Positions 36,380 to 46,806 of a DNA stretch of 64,000 nt are shown piece by piece. A program made the position numbers and the translations under genes. The notes under the pieces were generated by a model. That model did no database searches. It worked only from the letters and a program-made list of their open reading frames with translations, and was not told where the DNA came from. The stretch's first letter is position 1, and each line of letters begins with the position of its first letter. The stretch comes from CAVRQM01 sp963838805 (GTDB taxonomy: Bacteria > Pseudomonadota > Alphaproteobacteria > Acetobacterales > Acetobacteraceae), in NCBI GenBank assembly GCA_963838805.1, contig CAWISK010000005.1:62001-126000 (forward strand). Direction: 5' to 3'.

Positions 36380-37322
36380 TCACGACGACGTCTCCGCCCG
36401 CAACAGGCGCCTCACCAGGACCGTCACGACGAGGGCGGTCAGCAGCAGGAAGATCCAGCTTCCGGCGGTCGCCTCGGACAGGTGGAAGTGCTGAAATCCC
36501 AGCTCATAGAGAAAGAACGAGGTCGTATAGGTGCTGGTGCCGGGTCCGCCGCCGGTCATCATGAAGATCACGTCGAACAGCTTGATCGCATCCAGCAGCC
36601 GGAAGGTGATCGCCAGCAGGATCATCGGCATCAACTGCGGCAGCGTGATGTAGCGAAAGGCCTGCCAGCCGCTCACGCCGTCGATCTGTGCGGCCTCGTA
36701 CGGCTCCGACGGGATCGCCGTCAGGCCGGCCAGCAGGATGACGAACATGAACGGCGTCCATTGCCACACATCGGCTAGCACAAGCGCCACGAAGTTCCAG
36801 GGAAAGCGCACTCAGCCAGTCGATCGTCACGGGATGGCCCAGCAGCACGCCCAGCAGGTAATCGGTCGGCCCGAACGGACGCTGCAGCAGCAAGGCCCAG
36901 AACTGGCCCACGATCACCGGGCTGATGAACAGCGGCACGATCAGGATCGAGGTGACGACGGCACGCCCGGCAAACGGCCGCTCCATCGCCAGCGCCAACG
37001 CCAGGCCCACCGCGAATTCGACGCTGACGTTGATGCCGGAGAGCACGGCCGTCGTCACCAGAGAGGTCCGCGCGATGGGATCGGCGATCACCTGCGCGAA
37101 ATTGCGCAGGCCCACGAACGCATGGCCCGGAACCAGGAAATCGTAGTTCACGAACGAGACCCACAGCGAATACAGCAGCGGGTAGATCGACAGCGCCAGG
37201 ATCAGCAGCGCCGCCGGGGCCACCAGCAGCCAGCCGATCCGCCGCTCCACCCAGGACGCGAGCAGGCTCCGTCCGGCGGCGCCGCGCGGCGCCGCCGGAC
37301 GGAGCGACATCGCACCCGCCAT
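36380..37322 (-). CDS. Maltose-type (CUT1) ABC transporter permease, MalF-like (frameshifted)
   Basis: The N-terminal part reads WLLVAPAALLILALSIYPLL and FVNYDFLVPGHAFVGLRNF, as in UgpA/MalF permeases. The C-terminal part has WQWTPFMFVILLAGL and the EAA loop SEPYEAAQIDGVSGWQAFRY. One extra base near 36810 splits them; corrected length is about 313 residues. The ATG at 37322 was chosen; an in-frame ATG at 37310 directly precedes a 40-bp perfect palindrome that lies inside the coding region at codons for RPAAPRGAAG. The solute-binding gene ends 21 bases upstream. The palindrome probably acts on mRNA, see the separate entry. Confidence 0.9.
37266..37305. repeat. 40-bp perfect palindrome at start of MalF-like gene
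   Basis: Every base pairs around the centre at 37285/37286, giving 20-bp arms rich in G+C. In RNA it would fold to a hairpin of about 18 bp with a 4-base loop. It lies just after the permease start and about 40 bases after the binding-protein stop. A stem here could protect the upstream message and lower permease translation, as the REP stems between malE and malF do in E. coli. Confidence 0.8.
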
Positions 37323-37343
37323 CCCAGTCAAGGGGCCGAGCCA

Positions 37344-38984
37344 TCAGGCGGCATGGACAGCCATCCCAAGTGCCGCGATCGTGTGGTTCGGATAGCTGCC
37401 CGGCAGCTTCAGGAACTGCTGATAGGCGGCGCGCTGTGCGTCCACGCCGATCTTGTCGGTGATGGCATCCCACTCGGCCGCTGACTTGGTCAGGGCCGCG
37501 TGCGGATCGGTGCCGGCCCAGACCGAGGTACACATCTGGTCCAGGCTCAGCGCGTAATCCTGCCATCCGGGCATGATCAGATCGACGACGCCACTATTCG
37601 ACGCCTCGGCAAGCGTGGAGAGATAGTCCTTGGCAGCCGGCCACAGCGCACGATAATCGGGCGAGTTGTAGTGCGACATCCGGTACGGGTCGCGCAGCGT
37701 GTACGGCAGCATCACCCGCACCAAGGAGACCGGCGGCGACGTCACCCATTGCATGAACAGATAGGCCGCCTCGGGATTGGCGGAGTCGGCCGCGAGTGCC
37801 TTCACGTATCCCGACGCCATCTCGCCGTAGCCGCTGGGCATCACCGCGTAGCCGACATTGCCGGCAATGGAGGAGTGCGGCACGAAGTTCATGGCCTTGT
37901 CGCGTTGCGAGTAGTTCTCGCTCATGCGGCCGGTGGGCGGCCAGGAATACAGCATCGCCGCCTTGCCCTGCAACCACGCCACCCAGGCCGCCACGGCATC
38001 GAGGTCGTCATTGCCCGGCACCGACGCCTTGTTCGCCGCGACCATCTGCCGCAATGTCGTGACGCCAGCATCGCTTGCCAGTTGCGCGCGCATTTTGTCG
38101 TCGAAGAACAGACCGCCATTGGCGCGGAACTGCTGCGCAAACCCATACTGGTTGCCGGGACTGCCGGCTTTGCGGAAATGCACCGCGCCATAGACCTTGG
38201 GCGCCATCTGGTCGGTGATGAACTGCGCCGTCTCGGCGTACTCGTCCCAGCCTTTCGGCACCCGCAGGTCACGATTGAACTTCGCCTTGTAGGCGGCGCG
38301 CAGCTTGGGATCGCCGAACACGTCGCGCCGGTAGTACAGGGCCAGTTGGTCGCCGTCGTCGAAAAAGCCCCAGCGCTTGCCCTTGTAGGTCGGCAGGAAC
38401 TTGTACAGCGGATGATAATCCTCGAGATCCGCCATGTTCATGTGCTTGGAGACATAGTCGTCGATCGGCGCGATCACCCCGCCATCCGCGAGCGACGGGA
38501 TCCAGGCCGGCTCGATGTCAAGGATGTCGTAAGCGCCCGATTGCGCGATGTGCTCGGCGATCGGCTTCGAGTACTGGTCGGGGTGCGAGAGCTCGACCAC
38601 ATTGTAGTTCATGCCCGTCAGATCCTGCCAGAGCGGACCCGAGAAGTTGCGAGGCTCCAGCGCCTGCAACCCCGCCTCGTAGGTCATGTTGAGCGTCACG
38701 CCCTTAGTCGATTTCGCCGCCTGCACGGCGCGATAGGCTGAGCCGTCCTGCGGCCCCTCCCGAGAGGCCCGCACTGCCGCCGCCTGCACCCGGCCGAGCG
38801 GAGTGTCGGGCGATGCCAGCTCCACCGCCGCCTGGGCCGCACTCACCGCAAGCGTGCCGCCAAAGACCGCATAGCCGGACGCCGCCAGAAGCTGTCGCAG
38901 CACGGCGCGGCGCGAGTGGTCGCCGCGCAGCCACGCGTCCAGCTCGCGCGCCAGAGCCGGATCGGTTCCTTTCTCGTCGGTCAT
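37344..38984 (-). CDS. Maltose-type (CUT1) ABC transporter substrate-binding protein
   Basis: A 546-residue extracellular solute-binding protein, large for the family. The N terminus has about 25 polar residues (MTDEKGTDPALARELDAWLR), then SRRAVLRQLLAASGYAVFGG, a twin-arginine-like signal ending at SAAQA. The mature part has WGFFDDGDQLALYYRRDVFG, VPKGWDEYAETAQFITDQM, WPPTGRMSENYSQRD, FVPHSSIAGNVGYAVMPSGY and AAYLFMQWVTSPP. These fit binding proteins for oligosaccharides or glycosides. AAGGAGGGG lies six bases upstream of the ATG. It precedes the two CUT1 permeases. The ligand is unknown. Confidence 0.92.
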   Translation of the reverse strand: MTDEKGTDPALARELDAWLRGDHSRRAVLRQLLAASGYAVFGGTLAVSAAQAAVELASPDTPLGRVQAAAVRASREGPQDGSAYRAVQAAKSTKGVTLNMTYEAGLQALEPRNFSGPLWQDLTGMNYNVVELSHPDQYSKPIAEHIAQSGAYDILDIEPAWIPSLADGGVIAPIDDYVSKHMNMADLEDYHPLYKFLPTYKGKRWGFFDDGDQLALYYRRDVFGDPKLRAAYKAKFNRDLRVPKGWDEYAETAQFITDQMAPKVYGAVHFRKAGSPGNQYGFAQQFRANGGLFFDDKMRAQLASDAGVTTLRQMVAANKASVPGNDDLDAVAAWVAWLQGKAAMLYSWPPTGRMSENYSQRDKAMNFVPHSSIAGNVGYAVMPSGYGEMASGYVKALAADSANPEAAYLFMQWVTSPPVSLVRVMLPYTLRDPYRMSHYNSPDYRALWPAAKDYLSTLAEASNSGVVDLIMPGWQDYALSLDQMCTSVWAGTDPHAALTKSAAEWDAITDKIGVDAQRAAYQQFLKLPGSYPNHTIAALGMAVHAA

Positions 38985-39038
38985 CGTCCCCTCCTTGGCC
39001 TCTGATGGGCCTTGTTGCAGCCGAGTCCCTCCGGCGGG

Positions 39039-39869
39039 TCAGCCGCCGGTCGTCTTGGACCGCTTTGCCGGCGCCTGCGCGCCCGGCTTCGACTCTCCCG
39101 CGGCCTCGCGCATTGCCGCCAGCCCGCGCGCAAGCGCTGCCTGATAGAGCATGCTGTCCAGACCATACGCCATCATGCGGAAGCCGTGATCCAGATAATC
39201 GCGCGCCCAGGTCTCGTCGGTGGCCATGAACCCCGCAGTTTTCTTGTGCTTGCGGCAGGCCGCGACGATGCCGTGCATGGCGTCCAGGTATTGCTTGCTC
39301 GTGAACTGGCCCGGGATGCCCATGAAGTTCGTCATGTCGAAATGCCCGAGCCACAGCACGTCCACGCCATCGATCGCGGCGATCGCATCGGCTGCCTCGG
39401 CACCGCGCGGCGTTTCGATCTGCACGATGACCTGTGTCCGCCGGCGGGCCGCCGCGATCTTGTCGGCGACCGATCCCGCCGCGTAGTCGTCATGCGCCAC
39501 CCCGAACGCCGAACCGCGCACGCCGTGCGGCGGGTAATGGCAGAAGCGCACGATGTCTTTTGCCTGCTCGACGCTCTCGACCATCGGCACCATGATGCTC
39601 ATCGCACCCGCATCGAGACAGCGGGCGATGAAATGATACTGCGTCGCCGGCACCCGCACGCCCGGCACGATACCCAGGCCGCGACACGCGGCGAGCTGCG
39701 CCTTCACCGTCTCGATGTCGATGCCGCTGTGCTCCATGTCGAACAGCACGAACTCCGCACCGGCTGCGCGGATGATCTGCGGCATGCCGGGCGAGAAGAA
39801 CTCGAACGTCATGGCCCCGAAGGCGTGGCCGCCCTCCGCCAAAGTCTGCTTGACCGGGTTCTCTCGCAT
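39039..39869 (-). CDS. HpcH/HpaI-family class II aldolase
   Basis: A 276-residue TIM-barrel aldolase like 2-keto-3-deoxy-sugar acid aldolases. Metal and substrate residues appear in FVLFDMEHSGIDIETVKAQL, GVRVPATQYHFIARCLDAGA, IMVPMVES, VIVQIETPRGAEA (metal Glu) and VDVLWLGHFDMTNFMGIPGQ (metal Asp). The last motif has GHFDMTNFMG where most members have GPxDLSxSMG, so the substrate pocket is atypical. A basic tail (APAKRSKTTGG) ends the protein. GAGAGGAG precedes the ATG. It likely cleaves a keto-deoxy acid to pyruvate or a similar oxo acid plus an aldehyde, linking to the dehydrogenase at 34476. Confidence 0.9.
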   Translation of the reverse strand: MRENPVKQTLAEGGHAFGAMTFEFFSPGMPQIIRAAGAEFVLFDMEHSGIDIETVKAQLAACRGLGIVPGVRVPATQYHFIARCLDAGAMSIMVPMVESVEQAKDIVRFCHYPPHGVRGSAFGVAHDDYAAGSVADKIAAARRRTQVIVQIETPRGAEAADAIAAIDGVDVLWLGHFDMTNFMGIPGQFTSKQYLDAMHGIVAACRKHKKTAGFMATDETWARDYLDHGFRMMAYGLDSMLYQAALARGLAAMREAAGESKPGAQAPAKRSKTTGG

Positions 39870-39968
39870 CGGCTGCTCCTCTCGTCGTCCAGGCAATATT
39901 GGCTTCGATCGTTCCGGCCCGCGGGGGCGAGCGCTCGGCGCCCGCCCCGCAATCCGGAACATGGCTCG

Positions 39969-40979
39969 CTACTTCACGTGCAGCGCGGTCAGGATCTTGT
40001 CCACGTTGTCCTTGCCGACCACCAGCACGCCGGTATCGACCTTTGGCGGGATCGGCACGCCGCCCTCGGTCGCCGTCAGGCCCGAGGTTCGCAGGCCGTT
40101 ATGGTTGTAGTCGTACAGCATCCTGACTGCGTAGTAGATGAACAGCTCGCGGTTTTGCACCACGATGCCGTCCGCCCAGCCCTCCTTCGCCGTCTTGAAG
40201 AAGTCGGGCGTCTGCTCCATCGCCGTGACCACGACTTGCCCCGGCTTCTTGCCGCCCTCCTGCAAGGCCCGCACGATGCCAGCGCCGGATTCGGAATCCA
40301 TGCCAGCAATGCCGGCAATATCAGGATGCGCCGCCAGCAGCGCCGCCGTCACCTCGGCGGCCTTCGCGGCGTCGCCGTTGTCGTCCTCGTTGGCAACTAT
40401 CTTGTACTTGCCCTTGCCGTGCGCGTTCAGGTAGTCGATGAATCCCTTGACGCCCTGGCGCATGTTGTCGGCGTTGATGATCGAGGTCACGGCGATCTTG
40501 CCGCCGTTCGGCAGCTTCGCCATCATCACCTTCGCTTGCGCCTCGCCGATGCCGGTCCAGTCGGTGCCGATATAGGACAGGCGCTTGCTGTTCGGCAGGT
40601 CGCCGTCATCCACCACCGTCGGCACGCCCATCTCGATGCATTTGTTCACCGCCTCCGTCAGCGACGGATCCCAGCCCCCCACCACCGAAACGCCCGCCGG
40701 CTTCTGCGCGCAGACCTGCTCGACCGCGGCGATGAAGCCCGGGATGTCGAAATTCGTGGGGCCGGCCACGCGCACCTGCACATGCAGCTCATCGGCGATC
40801 TTCTTCATGCCGACATAGTCGTACTGCACGAACAGCGGCAGGTTGGCCTTGTTGGAGACCCAGTAATAGATCTCCTTGGCGTTCGGCGGACCGAAATTGC
40901 TCTGCTGCGCCATCGCTGGCGCCGCGCCAAGCGCCACGGCCAGGGCCGGCAGTGCCACGCCCAATACTCGTCTGTTCAT
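39969..40979 (-). CDS. Ribose-type ABC transporter substrate-binding protein (system 3)
   Basis: A 336-residue periplasmic binding protein. Signal peptide MNRRVLGVALPALAVALGAA ends at AMAQQ. Mature motifs: IYYWVSNKANLPLFVQYDYV, VAGPTNFDIPGFIAAVEQVC, VSVVGGWDPSLTEAVNKCIE, PTVVDDGDLPNSKRLSYIGT and GIAGMDSESGAGIVRALQEG. Two Cys residues (VCAQKP and NKCIEMG) are spaced so that a periplasmic disulfide is possible. GGGAGGATCGAG precedes the ATG. It is followed, in transcription order reversed from systems 1 and 2, by no further transporter gene: its permease and ATPase lie upstream. Confidence 0.92.
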   Translation of the reverse strand: MNRRVLGVALPALAVALGAAPAMAQQSNFGPPNAKEIYYWVSNKANLPLFVQYDYVGMKKIADELHVQVRVAGPTNFDIPGFIAAVEQVCAQKPAGVSVVGGWDPSLTEAVNKCIEMGVPTVVDDGDLPNSKRLSYIGTDWTGIGEAQAKVMMAKLPNGGKIAVTSIINADNMRQGVKGFIDYLNAHGKGKYKIVANEDDNGDAAKAAEVTAALLAAHPDIAGIAGMDSESGAGIVRALQEGGKKPGQVVVTAMEQTPDFFKTAKEGWADGIVVQNRELFIYYAVRMLYDYNHNGLRTSGLTATEGGVPIPPKVDTGVLVVGKDNVDKILTALHVK

Positions 40980-41029
40980 CTCGATCCTCCCCGATGGTTC
41001 TGATTGTCTCTCAAGCGAGCGGCATCGCG

Positions 41030-42061
41030 TCAGTGACGCGGTGCCTGCCGGTAGCGATCCAGCGACACGCCCAGCAGCAGCACCACGCCCACGATGATGT
41101 TCTGCCAGAAGATGCCGATGCCGTTGATGATCATGGCGTTCTGCACCAGGGCGATGAACAGCACGCCCAGCACGCCGCCGATGATCGTCCCCTCGCCCCC
41201 GGCGAGGCTGGCACCGCCCAGCACGGTCGCCGTGATCACCGACAGCTCGACGCCGATCCCGGCACTGACGACGGCCGAGTTCAGCCGCGAGGCACCCAGC
41301 ACCCCGGCCAGTCCCGCCAGAGTGCCCATGATGACAAAGCCGATCAGGATCAGCCGCTGCACGCGGATGCCGGACAGCTTCGCAGCACGCGGGTTGCCGC
41401 CGATGAAGTAGTACTGACGGAAAAAGCGGGTGCGCGCCACGGCCCACGATGCCACCACCACGACCACCAGCATGACCCAGAACGGTGATTGCAGGTCGAG
41501 GAACATGCTCTGGCCGTACGCCGAGAAAGCGTCGCTGATCGGCGTGACACCGGTGCCGGCGGTCAAATAGGTAAGGCCGCGGAAGATCGTCAGCGTGGCA
41601 AGGGTCGTGATCAGCGTGTTGATGCCGATTCGCGTGATGATCAGCCCGTTCACGAGCCCAGCCAGGGCGCCGACCACCAGCCCCACCAGCAGCCCCACCG
41701 GCGCGGGCCAGCCCCACCAGCCGACGACGACCCCCGACCAGACGCCGCTCAACGCCAGGATCGAGCCGATCGACAGGTCGAAGCCGCCGGCGATCATCAG
41801 CAGCATCATGCCGGTGACGAGAATTCCGTTCTGCGCCGCGTTCAGCAGCACCGCCGCGATATTGTAGCGCGTCGGAAAATTGTCGGGATAGACGACCGTC
41901 ATGGTGATGCAGAGTGCCGCGACCAGCACCAGCAGCATCAGCGGACGAGAACGGGCCAGCAGGCGCAGCAGACGCAGCGCAGCCGGGCGCCCGCGTGGGT
42001 GCAGGCGCCAGCGAGGCCATGCTCTGTTCGGTCACCACCGTTGCTCCCGCTTGTCCCGGTG

Positions 42062-42065
<4 letters not shown>
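41030..42065 (-). CDS. Ribose-type ABC transporter permease (system 3, frameshifted near N terminus)
   Basis: An RbsC-family permease with MMLLMIAGGFDLSIGSILAL (GGFDLS instead of GGIDLS) and ATVLGGASLAGGEGTIIGGV. One extra base near 41984 interrupts the N-terminal cytoplasmic part; corrected, APTRAPAALRLLRLLARSRP leads into the first membrane segment and the protein has about 344 residues. The ATG at 42065 overlaps the ATPase stop (ATGA). As written, translation could still begin at an internal Met at 41938. Only one permease gene is found for this importer, so it presumably forms a homodimer. Confidence 0.9.
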
Positions 42066-43567
<1,502 letters not shown>

Positions 43568-43576
43568 GCGCGCCGC

Positions 43577-43882
43577 CTATTTCGCGTTCTCGTGCAGATC
43601 GAAGCGGCGCACCGAGCGGCCGGACACCAGCGGCTTGGTGGCCACGTCGAAGGCCGCGAAATGCGGCGTGCGCAGATGCGCTTCGAAGGCGGCACGATCA
43701 TGATAGATCTCATAAAGCGCCACCCGCTCGCTGCCGTTCTCGGGCCGCAACACGTCGAAACGCCGGCAACCCGGCTCGTCGCGAACCGAGGCGACGGCGT
43801 TCTCACGCACGAGGCGCATGAACGCGTCGGTGTGTTCGGGCGCCACGTCGAATTCGGCCAGGATGACAAAACCATCCTTCAT
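43577..43882 (-). CDS. Antibiotic biosynthesis monooxygenase (ABM) domain protein, LsrG/YgiN-like
   Basis: A 101-residue single-domain ABM fold protein. It opens MKDGFVILAEFDVAPEHTDA and has FMRLVRENAVASVRDEPGC, RRFDVLRPENGSERVALYEI and a conserved His in HLRTPHFAAF. Small proteins of this type include quinol monooxygenases and LsrG, which isomerises a phosphorylated AI-2 intermediate. The Tyr/His positions (YEIYHDRAAFEAHL) fit both. It overlaps the regulator gene by four bases and sits between importer and regulator, so a role in converting a sugar-derived intermediate is more likely than quinone chemistry. Confidence 0.85.
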   Translation of the reverse strand: MKDGFVILAEFDVAPEHTDAFMRLVRENAVASVRDEPGCRRFDVLRPENGSERVALYEIYHDRAAFEAHLRTPHFAAFDVATKPLVSGRSVRRFDLHENAK

Positions 43883-44595
43883 GTCGTCTGCTCCCGCTCG
43901 CGCGCCCGCCAGTACAGCAGCGCCACCTCGTTAAGATGCGCGCGCATCCGCGCCTCGGCGGCAGCCGCGTCGTGCGCGGCCACGGCCTCGTAGATGCTGC
44001 GATGGCTGAGCGCCGCGTGTTCCTCCGCACCGGGAGTCCGCAGCGTGGTGCTGCGCTGCTCGGTGAGCCAGCCGATCATCGCCTGGTGAATCGCGGTGAA
44101 GATCGGATTGCCGGTGATTTCGGCGAACACGTAGTGGAAGGCAACGTCAGTGCGCTCGAAGCGCGACAGGTCGCCACGCGCCGCCTCGTTCTCCTCCAGC
44201 GCCGTCCGCAGCCGCGCGACCTCCGCAGCAGTCGCGGTTTCGGCCGCCTGTCGCACCAGCGCCACTTCCAGCAGCAGCCGGGCACCTTGCAGATGGCGCA
44301 CGCCTTCCGGTTCGGCCAGCCAATGCCGCACTGCCGGGTCCAGCCCCGCAACCATGCCGCGCGCCGAGGGGCGGGCCACGCGCGCACGCTCGCCGCCGCT
44401 GATCGCGATGAGGCCGGCGCGTTCCAGGCTGAGCAGGGCCTCGCGGATCGCCGGCCGCCCGACGCCGTACCGCTCCATCAATTCGCGTTCCGAGGGCAGC
44501 GGGTCGCCCACCTGGAGACCGCCCGACAGAATGGTCTCCTGTAGACGTTCGGCTACTTCATGGAACAGCTTGCGGCGCTGGATGACCTCGCTCAT
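43879..44595 (-). CDS. FadR-family GntR regulator
   Basis: A 238-residue regulator. The helix-turn-helix has LFHEVAERLQETILSGGLQ, GDPLPSERELMERYGVGRPA and IREALLSLERAGLI at residues about 9-65. The FCD domain has GARLLLEVALVRQAAE, DVAFHYVFAEITGNPIFTAI with the metal His, and HAALSHRSIYEAVAAHDAAA with two more His ligands. This resembles NanR/LldR/UxuR-like repressors of sugar acid genes. It overlaps the ABM gene and so is expressed with the importer. An inverted repeat CAGGT-CA-ACCTG lies 30 bases upstream of its ATG and may be an autoregulatory operator. Confidence 0.93.
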   Translation of the reverse strand: MSEVIQRRKLFHEVAERLQETILSGGLQVGDPLPSERELMERYGVGRPAIREALLSLERAGLIAISGGERARVARPSARGMVAGLDPAVRHWLAEPEGVRHLQGARLLLEVALVRQAAETATAAEVARLRTALEENEAARGDLSRFERTDVAFHYVFAEITGNPIFTAIHQAMIGWLTEQRSTTLRTPGAEEHAALSHRSIYEAVAAHDAAAAEARMRAHLNEVALLYWRAREREQTT

Positions 44596-44624
44596 GGCGA
44601 CCGGCTGACCATTGGACCCTTCAT

Positions 44625-44636
44625 CAGGTCAACCTG
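44625..44636. promoter_or_regulatory. Candidate operator CAGGT-CA-ACCTG
   Basis: A 5-2-5 inverted repeat about 30 bases upstream of the FadR-type regulator and ahead of the ABM/importer genes. FadR-type proteins bind short GT/AC palindromes (GGT...ACC) of this spacing. Function is inferred from position and symmetry. Confidence 0.45.
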
Positions 44637-44692
44637 TCATACCAGCAACGCCCTGTGAAGAGGGAATCCGCGGCGGCTGCCCGCGCCGTGGG

Positions 44693-45736
44693 TTAGCCGC
44701 TGCTGCCCCATGCCTCGGCGAGGGCGAGACACTCCTGCCAGGGTGCCACCGCGCCTGTCGTTGACATGCTGCGCAGCGAGGCGCCTGCGGCGGCATGGGC
44801 GAGCGCCAGCGAGCGGGTAAGCGTCCAGCCCTCATGCACGCCATACAGACAGCCGGCCGCGAAGGCATCGCCAGCGCCGTTCGCGCCGGCGATCTCCGCG
44901 GGCGGCACGCGCAGGGACGGTGCGAACAGCGTCTCACCTTGCCGGGTGACGGCGACCGCTCCCTCGGGAAAGTGCACGACGACCGCGCGCATCGCGCCAT
45001 GCGACAGCACCCAGCGCGCCGCGTCGGCGCAGGACGCCCGATCCGTCTGCCCGTGCTCCACTGTGGCACGGCCCGCGATCGCCCCGATCTCCGCATCGTT
45101 CACGATCAGCAGGTCGAGATGCGGCAGACAGGGGCGAACCAGTTCGGCGATGCGCGCGGCAGGAATGCTCGCGAGTTCCAGATTGGTGAGCAGCCCCGCC
45201 TCGCGGGCGCGGCGCAGCGTCGTGACCCATCCATTGGCGTCGCCCTCCCAGGCCTCGTCCATGCGACGATGTATGCCCGGCAGGCCGAGATGCAGGATGC
45301 GCGCCGTCGTGCGGGCGAAGTCGAAATGCGCCGGACTCAGCAAACCCGCGGCACCTTGCTCGTAGATATGGGTCCGCCGGCCGGTCCGCTGCGAGACATA
45401 GGCATCCGTGTACTGGGTCGGTGCCCGATCGGTGACATGAAGCTGGGAGCGGTCGATCCCGTGCGCGTCGGCCTCGGCGATCAGCAGGCGACCATCCGCG
45501 TCATCCCCAACAAGCCCGATCGTCTCCACCGGCAGATCGGGGTCGAGCTTGCGCATGTCGATCGCGAGATTGCAGCCCGATCCGCCGCCGCGTGTTTCCA
45601 CGCGCAGGATCTCGGCCAGGCCATCCTCGCCGGGCCATGCGTCGATCAGCTTGTTGCGATCGACGCACCACGTCCCGCCGGTGACGATTCCCCTGCGCGC
45701 GCTCGCGGTCAGAGGCCCCAACGTCGCGCCGCTCAC
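44693..45736 (-). CDS. PfkB-family carbohydrate kinase
   Basis: A 347-residue ribokinase-fold kinase. It has the first PfkB signature region ETRGGGSGCNLAIDMRKL, then TIGLVGDDADGRLLIAEADA. The C-terminal ATP/anion-hole motif GANGAGDAFAAGCLYG lies near residue 283, with the catalytic Asp in GAGDAF. LIVNDAEIGAIAG matches the usual NxxE region. Substrate specificity is not predictable; it could phosphorylate a ketose, a nucleoside or the product of the neighbouring steps. It overlaps the aldolase gene by four bases, so kinase and aldolase are translationally coupled and probably act in sequence. Confidence 0.92.
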   Translation of the reverse strand: MSGATLGPLTASARRGIVTGGTWCVDRNKLIDAWPGEDGLAEILRVETRGGGSGCNLAIDMRKLDPDLPVETIGLVGDDADGRLLIAEADAHGIDRSQLHVTDRAPTQYTDAYVSQRTGRRTHIYEQGAAGLLSPAHFDFARTTARILHLGLPGIHRRMDEAWEGDANGWVTTLRRAREAGLLTNLELASIPAARIAELVRPCLPHLDLLIVNDAEIGAIAGRATVEHGQTDRASCADAARWVLSHGAMRAVVVHFPEGAVAVTRQGETLFAPSLRVPPAEIAGANGAGDAFAAGCLYGVHEGWTLTRSLALAHAAAGASLRSMSTTGAVAPWQECLALAEAWGSSG

Positions 45737-46722
45737 GCCTGCTTCAGCGCGGCTTCCGTGACGGCCAGATCGTCGGCCAGTGCCCGCGCCGGGCGCACCG
45801 CCTGCTTCTGCAACTCGCCATGATAGGCGCGCACGGCCTCCTCCGGACCGACCGTGCCGCTCGCCACCTCGCGCATCAGCGCCACGATCGCCAGCGGCGA
45901 TTCGGCCAGGTTGATCTTGCGGCCGAACAGCGCCACGCGGGCACCGTAGCGCTCCGCCTGCGCCAGCAGCTCGAACGTGTCGCGCGTCGTGCCGGCACCG
46001 CCGCCCAGCACGCCTACGACCAGACCGGGATCATAGGAGGCGAGCTCTTCCAGCGCCTTCGGTCCGTTATAGGCGATCTTCAGGAACAGCGGACGTTCCG
46101 CCCGCGTCAGCCCGGCGAGGCAGCGCAGGATGCAATCGTTGACGTAGTGCGGCACGGTCGCGGGGTCGATGCCGCAGGCAACATTCGGGTTGAACACCTC
46201 CAGGAAGTAGTTGAATCCGTTGGCCGCCGCATCGTCGCGGAACTCGGCGAAATCGGTGAGCGAAGCGTGGTCGGCATCGAGATCGTTGTTGAAGGTCATC
46301 GAATACAGGCCCAGATCGGTACCAATGCGCCTGACATGCGACAGCGAGGCGGAACGGAACGCGCGAGAGGGTCGGGTCGCGTAGGTGGCGCCGCGCATCA
46401 CCCAGATATCCGTCGCGTCGTTGGCGCGGATCGCGGGCTTGACCGCACTCTCGCGGAACACGCCCTTGTCGTTCAGGCTTTCCAGATTGGAGGCAGAGAG
46501 CAGCATGATATCGACGATATCCTGCGCGACGATCGCCTCGATCTGCTCGAGAAACTCCGCGCGCGTGCGATAGCGCGTCCAGCTTCCGTCGGCGTCCCGC
46601 TTCGGCCCGCTCGATGTCAGGCTCGGACCCATGTCGCCATCCTTCGCATCGGCGATGATGAAGTCGGACCGCGTGTACTGTCCGGCGCGGATGCGGGCGA
46701 GCTTCTGGTCAAGGCGGGTCAT
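45733..46722 (-). CDS. Class I aldolase of the DeoC/FbaB/LsrF-like superfamily
   Basis: A 329-residue TIM-barrel protein. FIIADAKDGDMGPSLTSSG near the N terminus, NGFNYFLEVFNPNVACGI, LFLKIAYNGPKALEELASYD and VVGVLGGGAGTTRDTFELLA recall the LacD/FbaB/LsrF group. The Lys in FLKIAYNGP is the probable Schiff-base residue, and GGGAGT is the phosphate-binding loop. A phosphorylated substrate from the adjoining PfkB kinase fits this well. AGGAGAG precedes the ATG. It is the first gene of the aldolase-kinase pair and is not interrupted. The cleavage products are unknown. Confidence 0.85.
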   Translation of the reverse strand: MTRLDQKLARIRAGQYTRSDFIIADAKDGDMGPSLTSSGPKRDADGSWTRYRTRAEFLEQIEAIVAQDIVDIMLLSASNLESLNDKGVFRESAVKPAIRANDATDIWVMRGATYATRPSRAFRSASLSHVRRIGTDLGLYSMTFNNDLDADHASLTDFAEFRDDAAANGFNYFLEVFNPNVACGIDPATVPHYVNDCILRCLAGLTRAERPLFLKIAYNGPKALEELASYDPGLVVGVLGGGAGTTRDTFELLAQAERYGARVALFGRKINLAESPLAIVALMREVASGTVGPEEAVRAYHGELQKQAVRPARALADDLAVTEAALKQA

Positions 46723-46806
46723 GCCAAGTCTCTCCTGGACGGGGGACGCATCGATCGCCTATAGCAAGGCAATTGCGCGCGCGCTACGGACCGGGCGGGA
46801 CGCCGA

